NCBI RefSeq assembly: GCF_051020955.1
Contig: NC_135026.1
Location: forward strand, 5,804,501-5,868,500
DNA length: 64,000 nt
DNA from: Megalopta genalis
Lineage: Eukaryota; Arthropoda; Insecta; Hymenoptera; Halictidae
Direction: 5' to 3'
Shown: positions 21,641-32,760 of the stretch, piece by piece
Layout of the letters: the number at the start of each line of letters is the position of its first letter
Position numbering within the stretch: the stretch's first letter is position 1
Notes under the pieces: generated by a model
Seen by the model: the letters and a program-made list of their open reading frames with translations, nothing else
Databases searched by the model: none
Told to the model about the DNA's origin: nothing
Translations under genes and position numbers: made by a program

Positions 21641-24600
21641 TCAAATGAATTTCTACGTCACATGAACAGCATTATTGAAATCAGAAATTATTCGATAGTT
21701 TGTAGTGATTCGTTTTCAGCAGCCGCAATTTTGACTTTTCCCGTATAAAAAAATTCATACTGACTCTCGAAGGACTGTAGAAAATTTTCGTCGAAGTCTC
21801 CGAGCAAAAGGTCATATAACATCACGGCGAAAAAACCTCGAAGTTAGCCTAACAGATCCAGAGACATCTACCACGGTTCATACACTTTCCTACCTGTGCT
21901 GTCTCAAAAAAATCGACTGAAGTGTTAAAACGGGTCCCGATTTCTCATTGTACGATTAATTTTTACCGAATTATTTGGACTATTTTCACGCTGATTTTGC
22001 TACATTTTTCAAATCATCGTTAATTTCGTAAATCCAATTTGAATATTCCCGCGGCGATTACGAGCGGAAACGATCGCGTAAAACGGCTCGGGAATCGGCA
22101 CGTGTCGGTCCGGCAAAAAACCGGCAGCGATTTCACGGCAGAAGCCGGCCCGAAAGGGGCGGCTGTTCTCGTTCGGCGAGCGAGCGAGCCGAGGAGGAGG
22201 GCCACTCCCTCCGCCGATTATAGTATTATATTCCCATGAAAACTGGGCCCTGCCTTTATGCCCGGCCGCCGCCATTTCTATCCTATAATCGGATTATAGT
22301 TAAACGGCGTCGCGGAGAGGCCCGATTCCCAGAAGCCGATTAAGAAATTGGGCAACCGACAGAAAGGAGGAGTCGCTGCCTCCGATGACTCGAACCTTCC
22401 CCCCTCCCCCCTCCATCTTTCTCTTCGGGCCCGGCCAACAATACCTCTTCCCGCGTGCTTGCTCTCTTTTTTTTACCGTCGAATTAATTCCTCATTGTGA
22501 CATCACGCTCGGTCATGGTTCTCCGGGATGTCCGTTGTATTGACAAGCAAGAAAGCTAACACAGACGTATTAATTTGGACGTGTAATTCCGTGACGGGAT
22601 GCGTCGGCAACTCGCCGGGACCGAACGATGTGAAACATGATTATTAACGTTTAAAAAATTTATTATATCGATGGTACGACGCGGATTGTATCTTGTATTG
22701 CGTCGGGCCCACTTTGGGCCCATGGATCTTTTTGGCTCTTTAGCTCTAGTTCTAGTTTTCTTATAAATAATAATATATAATACTTTATGTATTGTTTGTT
22801 AAATATATTTGTTATAAGAATAGAAACGGTAATTTCTTCACATTTTTAAACACAGATTCCTGATCATTTTATGCGAAATATTTTTGGTGGCTAGTATTCT
22901 TTATTCTCTGAAAAAATGTACTTTTTATTATTTAGCTCAAAATATAATAAAAAGAAAGGAGGTAAATGTTTGTCAAAGACCACAAACAACATGACACAGT
23001 TTTTACAAAAATACCACGTCCGACGCCACGAGCATGGTAGCCAGCAAAACAAGTCAGATTCCAAGCCGACGCGCCGGCTCTCAGTTCGCAGCGTGCGGCG
23101 GAGTGGGGCGTCACGTGACCTGCTCCCACTTCTTCGGCTAGAAATCTAGCTTACTCTTTCGTCCACCATGATCACGATTAAATTGACTTATTAACCAGTT
23201 AACTTTTTTTAACAAGCATATTCGTCGCAACAAAATATTGTAATTTCTTCGCTACAAGATTCCTTCAACAAATTACACATTTTATAAAAGTGTTGCATTT
23301 TAAAATATATGAAAAAAAATCGAAAGTATAAACGCGGCGATCTCTGTACACTTTTCGAAACGACTTTATCTTAAATCTCTAATTCATTGTAAATTGCAGC
23401 TTGTACCAAAAAAAAAATGACACGAAACGGTGCTTTCACGCCGGACGGTTTTCACAATTAAACAACAGTTTAATTACCGGCCGTCGGCTGTACAGGAAGT
23501 AAAAAGCGCGGAGAATCGTTTAGCGGAAAATGGTTCGGAACTTTTAATTTCGCCGGTGTCGGAGGATCGTTCCGTGGCACCGCGGGGACGTTACCATTTT
23601 ACGCTCGTTAGCCGGCGCGAGCATGAGTACCGTCCCGTGCCTCCTAGCGCGTGTTCCTAGCGAGGATCCCCGGTTCCTGGACGATCGGCCGATTTACGGT
23701 GTCCCCGCGAGTATAATTATCGCCCTATTAAAATCTACGGGACACCGGTGTTCCTACCGCGCGGTAATTATCGCGACCCGCGTGGCCTGCTCGCCCGCTC
23801 TCCGGGCCCTAATTTAATCATTTTATACGCGGACGCCGTGATTCTCGAAACATACGGAGCCCTCGCGGTGTAATTAACAGATGTTATCGCCGGTCTATTT
23901 CGCGGACGTCGCTTCGCTCCGCCGCGCGCTATGGATTCCACACTTTTTAGCATCTCGCGGAAGCGTAATTTGCCAACGAAAAATTTTCACGCGGACGGTT
24001 GACGCGCTACGCGCATTCTCGTGCGAAATTATTTACGCCGGCTGACAAATACACGGCGTACATTTTTCAGTGTTACTTTCAAGTAAATTTTCTGCGCTAA
24101 ATTGTTACATATTATTTGTCGTTTGATAAGTAGAAGCATTGCTGTGAACAAAAACGGGCAGACATTTGATTCGACCTGTCTACATAACCTCGAACACTGT
24201 CATTCTATTACGCGAGAAAACTGGCATCGATAAAAGTAACCTCGAAATTTATCTTCCGAATTCTCGAGAAACGTCGATTAAATTGCCGAAGGTGTTTTCA
24301 ATAGCGAACGCTCCGCGATCAGGGCACAATAATAGGCTTCTCTACAGCCAATCCGGTGCAGCTTGAGTTTTTCCACAAGTTTTCCCTTCGGACAAATCGT
24401 CGCACTGTTTCAGTTACCGAGAGATACTTCGATCCTAACCTAGACATAACCTACGCGCATGTGCCAACGGGTCCGGTCTTCCGGTGACCGACGGCTCGAG
24501 ACGCGTTTCCATTGCAATCGAGCGAAAGAAAAGTTAAACGAAATGCGTTCCGCCGAAGCAACGAAACGCGAGGCGTTCGAGTATTCCGTGACAATTGGAG

Positions 24601-24865
24601 GTTAATGAAAATGACGTCCGGAAATTATGGACGGCTGCGCGTTCGGCCGCCATTGTGGGAAAACCGCTGCGATCACGGGAGCACGCGGAACGGTCGACTC
24701 GAATAAATTGTTCTTGAACTTTGATCTGTTTTCGAAGAAGAAAAAACCGTGGCTGCTCGCTGTTTTCTATTCTGGGATTCGTCGAGCGTGCTCCCGTGGC
24801 ACGATTGAACGATAGTGGATATTTCATGTGCGACAACGCTAATGGATTCCACGGGAACAAGGAAT
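21641..24865. other. Unique intergenic sequence, alternating GC-rich and AT-rich
   Basis: About 22040-22440 and 23440-24010 are GC-rich; 22640-22990 and 23190-23430 are AT-rich. At 22703-22719 there is a GGGCCCACTTTGGGCCC palindrome. ORFs are all under 90 codons, apart from the minus-strand one entering the GAC repeat. No gene supported. Confidence 0.5.
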
Positions 24866-25958
24866 GCGTTAGCAACGACGACGACGACGACGACGACGAC
24901 ATTCGACGGCAGAGCCAAAGGCGGCCGCGCAAGAAAGCGATCGCGGCGGCTCGTGCGCTGTCGTCGCTGTGTCAAAAGAGTTGGATGGAGGGGGTAAAAT
25001 GAAACGATTGAAAAACCGTCCGGTTCGTACGACGACGGGCGGCGATTAGGCCAACCCGTTAATTGTTCGTCACCTCGTTCGTCTAATGGGAGTCAGAGAA
25101 ACGCCGAGGCGTTTGAACTTGTTGCCCGGGACCGGAGCGGAGCCGGTTTCCTCGAGCGCGATCCGAGATTCTTCGGAGGATGAAGAGGAAAAAAAAGAAA
25201 CGACGGTTTGGAGCCTGGCGAGCAGCAATTCGTTCGATTCCGCTGCGCATAATTTACTAATTATCGTTGGGAAACCGACGTATTGCGGAACAGAGTTTCC
25301 GCGAACCGGCAGACCGTGCCGACAGCTTCATCGGCATCGGCTTAGCAGGGCCCGCGAACGTTGATAGCTCCCCTGATCAACGTTAATAGAAATCCTCTTT
25401 GATAGATCAACTTGATATCGTTAGCCTTAAACAGATAAACGGAGATTTAATCCCCGGGGAATGCGGTTTCTTAACCCCGCGACGCACGCGCTTCGCGAAC
25501 AGAACTCGCCGAACAGGAACACGCCTCAGCGTTTCGCTTGAAATCCAACGGATATTTTATTGCACGCGGACAAATTTATTCACGGCGCTTGGATTAAATC
25601 CGGTCGGTTTCGAACCGTAGCGATTTTTCCCGCCGCGACCGGGAGCTCGAGCTGGTGCCAACGTTGACACGCCAGTCGGGCCCGACCCTGCGACCAACAT
25701 AACCTCGAAGAAACAGGAGGCGCCACGGTCAGCTGATTTTAATCGAATTGTTTCCAGCAAAGTCTTGAGCGAAAATAAGCTGACCTCTGTTTTCTAGCGT
25801 TTCTGTCGATACGAAATATTTATAAAGATGTTCGAGTACTTAATATTCATACAAATATTGAACGGTTTAATTTTCAGTTAGTAACGGTATACTTATTTTT
25901 CTGGAATCAAATGTTATGGTAGCTGAGATATGGTAGCTGCGTTTGGGGTTATATTATA
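24866..25958. other. Unique sequence, with (GAC)n at 24876-24900
   Basis: A GAC trinucleotide run of about nine units starts the segment and produces Asp-, Thr- or Val-rich ORFs depending on frame and strand. The remainder is mixed and CpG-rich with short unsupported ORFs. Confidence 0.6.
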
Positions 25959-26382
25959 CAGGATGTCCCAATATTATGTATATTATATATAATTATATGT
26001 ATGTTATTATATATATGTTACATATGTTATTATATTATAATTATATATTATGTATATATTATTTTTGAGAAATAAGAGATTCCTCAGGCCATTTTAAGTA
26101 ACTTTTTCCTTAGCGGAAATGCAATCCGCGGCTTCGTTTACGAGTTATTAACGAAAAACAGTGACCAATGAGAGGCGAGTTAGGCCGGCGTGAGGCGGTC
26201 GAGCCAATGAACGGAACTAGGCTTTGTCCGCTCGGCCGCATTTTCTCGTCTCTCATTGGTCACTGTTTTTCGTTAATAACTCGCAAACAAAGCCTCGTAG
26301 AACATTTTGGCTAAGGAAAAAGTTGCTTCAAATAACCTCAGGAACTCATTTCCCAGAAGTACCATAATTTTGGGGCACCCTG
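25959..26382. mobile_element. Family A foldback MITE-like element, copy 3
   Basis: It starts CAGGATGTCCCA after TA at 25957-25958 and ends GGGGCACCCTG. The next two bases are TT rather than TA, so the right target site is mutated. The palindromic core (26070-26340) retains GAGTTATTAACGAAAAAC, CCAATGAGAGGCGAG and their complements. An AT microsatellite of about 100 bp (25970-26065) has expanded in the left arm, which accounts for the extra length. No coding capacity. Confidence 0.85.
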
Positions 26383-26446
26383 TTTATTGTATATTATTGT
26401 ACATATTATATTATAGGTTATATTACATTAGGAATATATTAAATTT

Positions 26447-27423
26447 GACATTAAAATAATCATTTCACCTTTCTTAATTTTATCAACGCACTAATCCGTT
26501 CACAAAATCATATCCGAACAAACAATGCACTTCTTTTGCTCTAGTTTCATCAGAAATAATTTCGTTTAAATTGACAACCGAGCTATTTCCTCTCCTCGTC
26601 GTCGAAATAGGATCCTCCGTAAACAGGACAGCTCTAGGTGTCGCTCAAACCGAACAAAAATTCGATTTCGTTCCTAACCTCATTTCTAATACCGCATCGT
26701 TTAGCCGAGTCGGCCGAGTGGCGCGGCGATTTTCGTGGCGCCGGCTCGCAATTGATTCCTCGAACGAAGAGGAGCGCGTCGACGGTGTGGAATTAGTACA
26801 GATCGGAGCCAGAGGACAATTATGCCCGGCGTCGGCTCACCGCGGGCCGCAGATAGCCACGCCGGTTTCAACCGGGGGCCCGGTCTCGATCGCGGATGCT
26901 ACGCACGCCCCGATCGCGATCCCCGCTCGGGTCTTAAATTACTCTCGCGCCTCGGCGACGGGCGGGAGCCTCTTAAAAGGTTCGTACGGGACATTCGTTT
27001 GGCTCGGGACGCTTATCGGCACGTAAGTACACGATGTTACGTCCAATTCGGTCCCCTGGAATGCCGATACGCGGCCGATACCGTTGCACGTGCTCCGCTC
27101 TCTCGGAAAGATCGCGCAGAACTTCGGGCCCGAGGGGGCCCGCGGGGCCCGACGCGCCCACCTGGGACCGACAGGACTGCCACGGGCCGAACCGTCGACG
27201 ACTCGTCGCTTCGTCGGCTACAGGCGGCCAACGGTGCTCGGATCCACGAAGTTGGCAACGATCGCTTGCTGACTTCAGACTGGACGATGCGCGCCGCGGA
27301 GGTTATGTGAGTGTTCCCGTAGCGAAGCGACGTGACAAAGTGTATTGTTTGTCCGAATGTGATTTTGTGAATAGATTAGTGCGTTCGTAAAATCAAGAAA
27401 GGTGAAATGATTATTCGAATGTC
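26447..27423. mobile_element. About 85-bp inverted repeats bounding a GC-rich unique core
   Basis: 26447-26531 matches the reverse complement of 27338-27423 at close to 88 percent by hand alignment. Shared blocks include AATAATCATTTCACCTTTCTT and CGCACTAATC. The 800-bp core is GC-rich and has a 151-codon ORF without a recognised domain. No flanking duplication is evident. It could be a TIR transposon that captured host sequence, or an inverted duplication. Confidence 0.6.
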
Positions 27424-28200
27424 AGCCTCAAGCGTTCGACAAGCGTACGTGCGCGGAAGGTACGTCGCAAGCGCGACTATCGCCGCGAATTAGGTTAGGT
27501 TAGGTTAGAGAGACGCTTCTCTGGAAGGACCTTCGACCCGTCGAAACTGAAGCGGCGGGATAACGTTCACCACGTTCGGCCGGTTACGAAAACCGTGGCA
27601 GCTGCTCGGTGTGTGCACGGTATCCGGTCCCAGGAAGAATGCTCCCGGCCGGCTGGATCGAACCGGCCGGATCGGAAACTGTTATTATTGCGGGTCGCGG
27701 GGATCGGCGGATCCCGCGGGTCCCTTATTTCCATGCGAAACCATGAGAATTCCTTAACAATCGGCAAATATATCATTACCCTTGGCCGGGCAGGGAGCCC
27801 GGCCACGGCGGGGAGAAGAGGATAGGACGTCAGAGGATCGGGAATTAATTGGGGGGTGTCGATTTTATGGATAGAGAAGCGGCAACTACTGCCAGCCGGC
27901 AATTTCACCAGCCGACTCTTTCTCGGGAACCGCTGCGGCGCGGCGCGGAGCGGAGCGGCGCCGTGGCGAGCCGCGCGCCGCACGGCTCCGGCTGCGGGTG
28001 GTGGGGCCGCACTGTGAGAACCTGAAGTAATTTATAGGATGTTGTAACGGGATTTTTACAACATTGGACATTGCGGCATGAGAACGGCAGACCGGCAAAA
28101 AACTGGGGCTACGATCGAGGCCGCGGTTCACCCGCGCACGCCCACCACCGCTAGACGGCCATTGTCTCGCGGGCTGCCTTAAAAAACGTACTCTTGTTTA
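27424..28200. other. CpG-rich unique sequence
   Basis: Three TTAGGT hexamers occur at 27490-27508. The rest is GC-rich with unsupported overlapping ORFs, the longest of 138 codons on the minus strand. No gene supported. Confidence 0.5.
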
Positions 28201-28310
28201 ACAGGCGACTTCCCCTCTCCCCCCCTCTCTCTCACTCCCTAGTTTTCTCTCTACGTCTCTCTGTGTCCCCCGCTCTGTTTCGCTCCCTATGTTTCTCTAG
28301 TAGAGGTTGT
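28201..28310. repeat. CT-rich flank of the 39/41-bp minisatellite
   Basis: CTCTCC and CTACGTCTCTCTGTG-type pyrimidine-rich words. A similar tract lies on the other side of the array at 29346-29525. Confidence 0.75.
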
Positions 28311-28315
28311 ACCTG

Positions 28316-29345
28316 TGAGACACCCGGGTAAAGCAAAAATATGTGGCTACCTCATGAGATATCCGGACGAAGCAATAATACTTGGCCATCTCATGAGACA
28401 TCCGGATGAAGGAAAAATATCCGGCCATTTCATGAAACATTGGGATAAAGCAAAAATATCTAGTCAGTTTATGAGACATAACCTACTAGAGCAAAAATAT
28501 CTAGTCAACTTATGAGGCATAACCTACTAGAGCAAAAATATCTAGTCAGCTTATGAGACATAACCTACTAGAGCAAAAATATCTAGTCAGTTTATGAGAC
28601 ATAACCTACTAGAGCAAAAATATCTAGTCAGCTTATGAGACATAACCCACTAGAGCAAAAATATCTAGTCAATTTATGAGGCATAACCTACCAGTGCAAA
28701 AATATCTAGTCAGCTTATGAGACATCCATATGAAGTAAAAATATCAGGCCTCGTCATGAGACATCCGGATCGAGTAAATGTATCACAGTAGCCATAAGAC
28801 ACAGTTGGGTTAAGAAAAAATACCTGGCTACCTCGTGAGACATCCAATTGAAGCAATAATACCTGGACTACATCGTGAAACATCCGGATAAAGCAAAAAT
28901 ATCCGGCCATCTCATGAGACATCCACATGAAGCAAAAATATTCGGCCACGTCGTGGGACGTCCGGGTCAAGCAAAAGTACCAGAGTACCCATGAGGTACA
29001 GTTGGATGAAGAAAAAATATTTGGCTACCTCATGAGACATCCAGATGAAGCAAATTACTCTGCTATCTTATGAGACGTCCGGATGAAAAGAAAATATTCT
29101 GCTGTCTCATGAGACATCCGGATTAAGCAAAAATATCAGAGTGCCCATGAGACAGCCGTGTGAAGAAAATATATTCGGCCATATTATGAGACATCCGGAT
29201 AAAGCAAAAATATCCTGCTGTCTCGTGAAACATCCGGATTAAACAAAAATATCAAAGTGCCCATGATACACAGCCGAGTGAAGAAAAAATACCCAGCCCT
29301 CTTATGAGACATCCGGATAAAGCAAAAAGACCTATCTCATAAGAC
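28316..29345. repeat. 39/41-bp minisatellite, about 26 units
   Basis: Type A units (about 39 bp) follow GAGACATCCGGATGAAGC with AAAAATATCCGGCCATCTCAT. Type B units are exactly 41 bp and contain CATAACCTACTAGAGC and AAAATATCTAGTCAG. Six type B units run without length change from 28473 to 28718. Type A variants occupy both sides. On the minus strand, 39-bp units are 13 codons, which yields short periodic peptides; mixed unit lengths break the frame, so no gene is called. Confidence 0.95.
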
Positions 29346-29525
29346 GTCTCTCTATGCCCCATTATGTCTCTATGTGTGAGTCTTTATCTCCATGTCTCTT
29401 TATACCCTCCTATGTCCCTCTCTTCCTCTCACCCTCACTCTTCCTCTCTCGCTACGTCTCTCTAAGCCTCGCTACGTCTCTCTAAGTCTCCCTACGTCTC
29501 TCACACCGCCCCCTTCCTCTCGCCG
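29346..29525. repeat. CT-rich minisatellite flank
   Basis: Repeats of CTACGTCTCTCTAAG and TCTCTATG-type words. It mirrors the CT-rich tract on the left of the 28.3-kb array. Confidence 0.75.
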
Positions 29526-30334
29526 CGTCACACCGTCCTGCTCTCTTCCCACCGTAAATCACGAGGATGATCTCGAGCGACGCGCCACGGTAAACTGTGA
29601 CTCCGCTCGGGACCTTCCGTGCACGCGATTCCGGCTCGTTATTAACGCGCGTAGTCTTTATTTTCTAATTGTGTAATCGTGCACATAAATACCGGCTGGC
29701 ACGTAACCGAGGCGGAGTAAACTGTAAATTAGGGGTGTCGTGCGGCCGCAGTGCTCGCCGGAAGAGATTTTCTGGTGGCGGTGGCCTGTTTTAGACACAT
29801 TGTTGCGCCGACCAGTTTTTTTGCGCGCGCGCCCGTGAACACCGCGGAACCGTGCCAGCACCAGCGGTAATTTATCGTTCCGAGTAATTAGAGGCATTGT
29901 TGTGCAGCCGTGACTTTTTTCCAAGTATTGTTCCAAGAAACGTTCGTGCACGATTTATACACAAATTTTATGCTGAAACTTTTTGCAATCATTTTTTTCG
30001 CAAACAGATCTGCGTAATTAACAGTTAATTAACAATTAGAATTACGAAGAACGGCGCGAAAGGCCGTTTGAATTTTCTTAAAGAGCTCGGATAAAAGTTT
30101 GGAGCAAGCGTCATCTTGCAATTTACTTTTTCCTTTAGAAACGATTCTAATTTTCAATAAAAATTTGTTATTCGGTGTCTAGTGAAGTAGCCAACATCAT
30201 AAAAAAAGATTCAGTCGTTTAGTCCAATTTTGAAAAGCTATTGCTCACTATAGTTATCCTTAAACTCTTCCAATGTCCTCTTTCAGTCATTTTCATTCTT
30301 TTTCTGGGCACCCAAAGTTCTCAGTTGAGCGATT
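29526..30334. other. Unique intergenic sequence
   Basis: GC-rich to about 29900, AT-rich afterwards. A 97-codon minus-strand ORF (29658-29951) has no recognisable domain. No gene supported. Confidence 0.5.
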
Positions 30335-30525
30335 ACTTTTATTTATAATATATATTACATGTATGGATATATGGAACGCATAATGAATAATGAATATATT
30401 ATATATAAATAAATATATAATATTTTATAATTATTTGTATATAATATATAATATAATATTTATTTACATATATTTATTTATACATAATATATATAATACA
30501 ATATTTATATTTATTTATATATAAA
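30335..30525. repeat. TATATAATA low-complexity tract
   Basis: Almost pure A/T with TATATAATAT and TTTATTTATATA words. Confidence 0.85.
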
Positions 30526-31445
30526 TCCCATTGTTAGCGCCACCGAGAACAGTCGCCCAGTCCGAAGACGGCCACGTGACCCACGGTCCGCTGGCGGATG
30601 TCCGGGGGACTCCGCCCCGGCGTGTACCTAACCTTATCTCGGGATCGTCGCCAGCGTTAATGAAGCGGATCGGCGTGCACCTAACCGCCGGGTCCGAGTC
30701 GTGGATCGCGTGGTGCGCGAGGCTCACTTGCTCGACATTCCATACAAATGTTCGAGTCGATCAGATTGCCCGGTCCGCGTCGCCCAGCCCGATTCCCCCC
30801 TCCCTTTTTCATCGTCTGGCTTCTTTACGAGGCGCCCCGCGATGTCCCCCGCAATTTCGTCGCGGAGCCTCTCGGTTGGATCCCCGCATGAACACGCGCG
30901 CGCGCGGGCACATGCGCACACGTGCGCGAAGGTGCCCGCATGTCTCGGTCCTGATTCCGATCCCGGATCGTGACTTTCCAATTACCGGTTACCGATAAGT
31001 GTAGGCCACGCCCCGCGGCAGCCTGGCGAAAGAAGCGATCTTTATTCAACAAATCCGTTTCCATTCGGGGAAACGGGTCTCATTTCTTTTTTTCGCACCG
31101 TAACTCCTGCGCCGGACTCGGCCGGCATCAACGGCAGCCGATTTGTTGTGTTACCCCGTCCCAGAACGAACGTCGCTTTCACGGTATGTCTTCATCCGCG
31201 ACCATTCTCGTACCCCTGGTATGCCAGCGGCCGGCGCAGCTGGTTCTTCTGGATCAAAAAATCTGCCGAAGTACGCAAAGCGTGGTTGCTTAATGGCCGG
31301 GCTGCCGTGTTTGTCCTGTACGGGTTAGATTGTCACTTGGCCCGGATTGGACACGAATTCCTGCTGAGGAGCGTGCTAAGGAGCATGCTGAATTTTCAGT
31401 AATTCTCTGGTGGCGGTTTCACTGAATAAATCGACGTCGAGTTGG
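30526..31445. other. CpG-rich unique sequence
   Basis: GC-rich with a CG/CA alternating run at about 30893-30920. Overlapping ORFs of 85-155 codons on both strands without recognisable domains. No gene supported. Confidence 0.5.
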
Positions 31446-31620
31446 GGATAGAATCTAGGCCCGACCCGGAATTAACACAGACTCAACGTGGAACTAACGC
31501 AGACCTAACGTAGACCTAACGCCAGAACTAACGCAGACCCGATCCACTAAATCACTTTGAAGTTGTAGATTTAATCCAGCCCTAACCCGGTCTTAACTCA
31601 GACCTAACCTATACGAGGAT
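31446..31620. repeat. Tract of CAGACCTAACG-type words
   Basis: ACGCAGACCTAACG, GAACTAACGCAGACC and CTCAGACCTAACC words at about 15-20 bp spacing. Same class as the 18.9- and 48.3-kb tracts. Confidence 0.6.
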
Positions 31621-32135
31621 TAGAAGCTAGTTTGTATTATAAAATAATTGTGCCCACCAAGTATGATCAGGATGCAAGCTGACAGCGTTTTCAGCGATAG
31701 ACTATCTCTTCACAGTAAATTTCGAAAACGGAATCACGAACCATAATATTCCACGCACCATAAAGACGATGCTTACTGACACTTGAGGCTCAAAGGGAAC
31801 CGAGAGTACCCGCCATCTTGTCATGGCGTCTTAGTGTCGCACTCTACAGCTAAATTAGGGTACTAAGAAACTCAACAGCGCATGTTGAGGTTATTCTGGA
31901 GAGAGTTATTTTGAAATAACATAAAATTTGGCATTTCGCATAGCGCTCGGACATAGATTGGACTTTTGGGAAACAGAATTCACCACTCTCGAAGCATTCG
32001 TTGCGATACCGAAGCGTCAAAACATCTACTTGCAAGTTGCAACTACGTTCAAATTTCAAGTGCAGGTTTCCAAGGAACGCTAGATCTACAGATCACAGAA
32101 ATCAGACGTTTTGTATTAGTTTGTACAAGTAAAAA
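31621..32135. other. Unique intergenic sequence
   Basis: Mixed composition; ORFs of about 70 codons on opposite strands only. No gene supported. Confidence 0.5.
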
Positions 32136-32760
32136 TAAGAGAGAGAGAGAGAGACTGGATATTATATATTTTATTATATAATATCAATATGAATGTGTGG
32201 ACATTGGATATTATATAATATGGATATTATATATTTTATTATATAATATCAATATGAATGTGGACATTGGATATTATATATAATATGGACATTATATATT
32301 TTATTATATAATATCAATATGAATGTGGACATTGGACATTATTGTATATTATATTATATAATATCAATATGAATATGGACATTGGATATTATACATTATA
32401 TTATATAATGTTAATATGAATATGGATATTATATAATATCAATATAAATATGGACATTGGATATTATATATTATATTATATAATATTAATATGAATATGG
32501 ATATTATATATTTTGTTATATAATATTAATATGAATATGGACATTATGTATTTTATTATATAATATGAACATTACATTACAATATGAATATGGACATTAT
32601 ATATTTTATTATATAATATTAATATGAATATCGTCATTATATATTTTATTATATAATATCAATATAAACATGGACATTGGATATTACATAATATGAACAT
32701 TATATATAATATTATAAAATATCAATATGAATATAGACATTGGATATTACATAAGACGGA
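32136..32760. repeat. AT-rich minisatellite preceded by a short (GA)n
   Basis: After a short AGAGAG run, units combine TATGGACATTGGATATTA and TATTTTATTATATAATATCA with AATATGAATGTGG. Units vary from about 40 to 66 bp through loss or gain of sub-blocks. About 12 units in all. Confidence 0.85.

Noticed and set aside
27490..27508. TTAGGT hexamers resembling insect telomere repeat
   Set aside because: Only three copies, and the unit is six bases, not the five-base TTAGG array; it is part of the AGGTTAG-rich vocabulary of this genome.
28316..29345. Regular short repeats that could suggest a CRISPR array
   Set aside because: Units are contiguous 39-41-bp minisatellite repeats without distinct unique spacers, and the window is eukaryotic.
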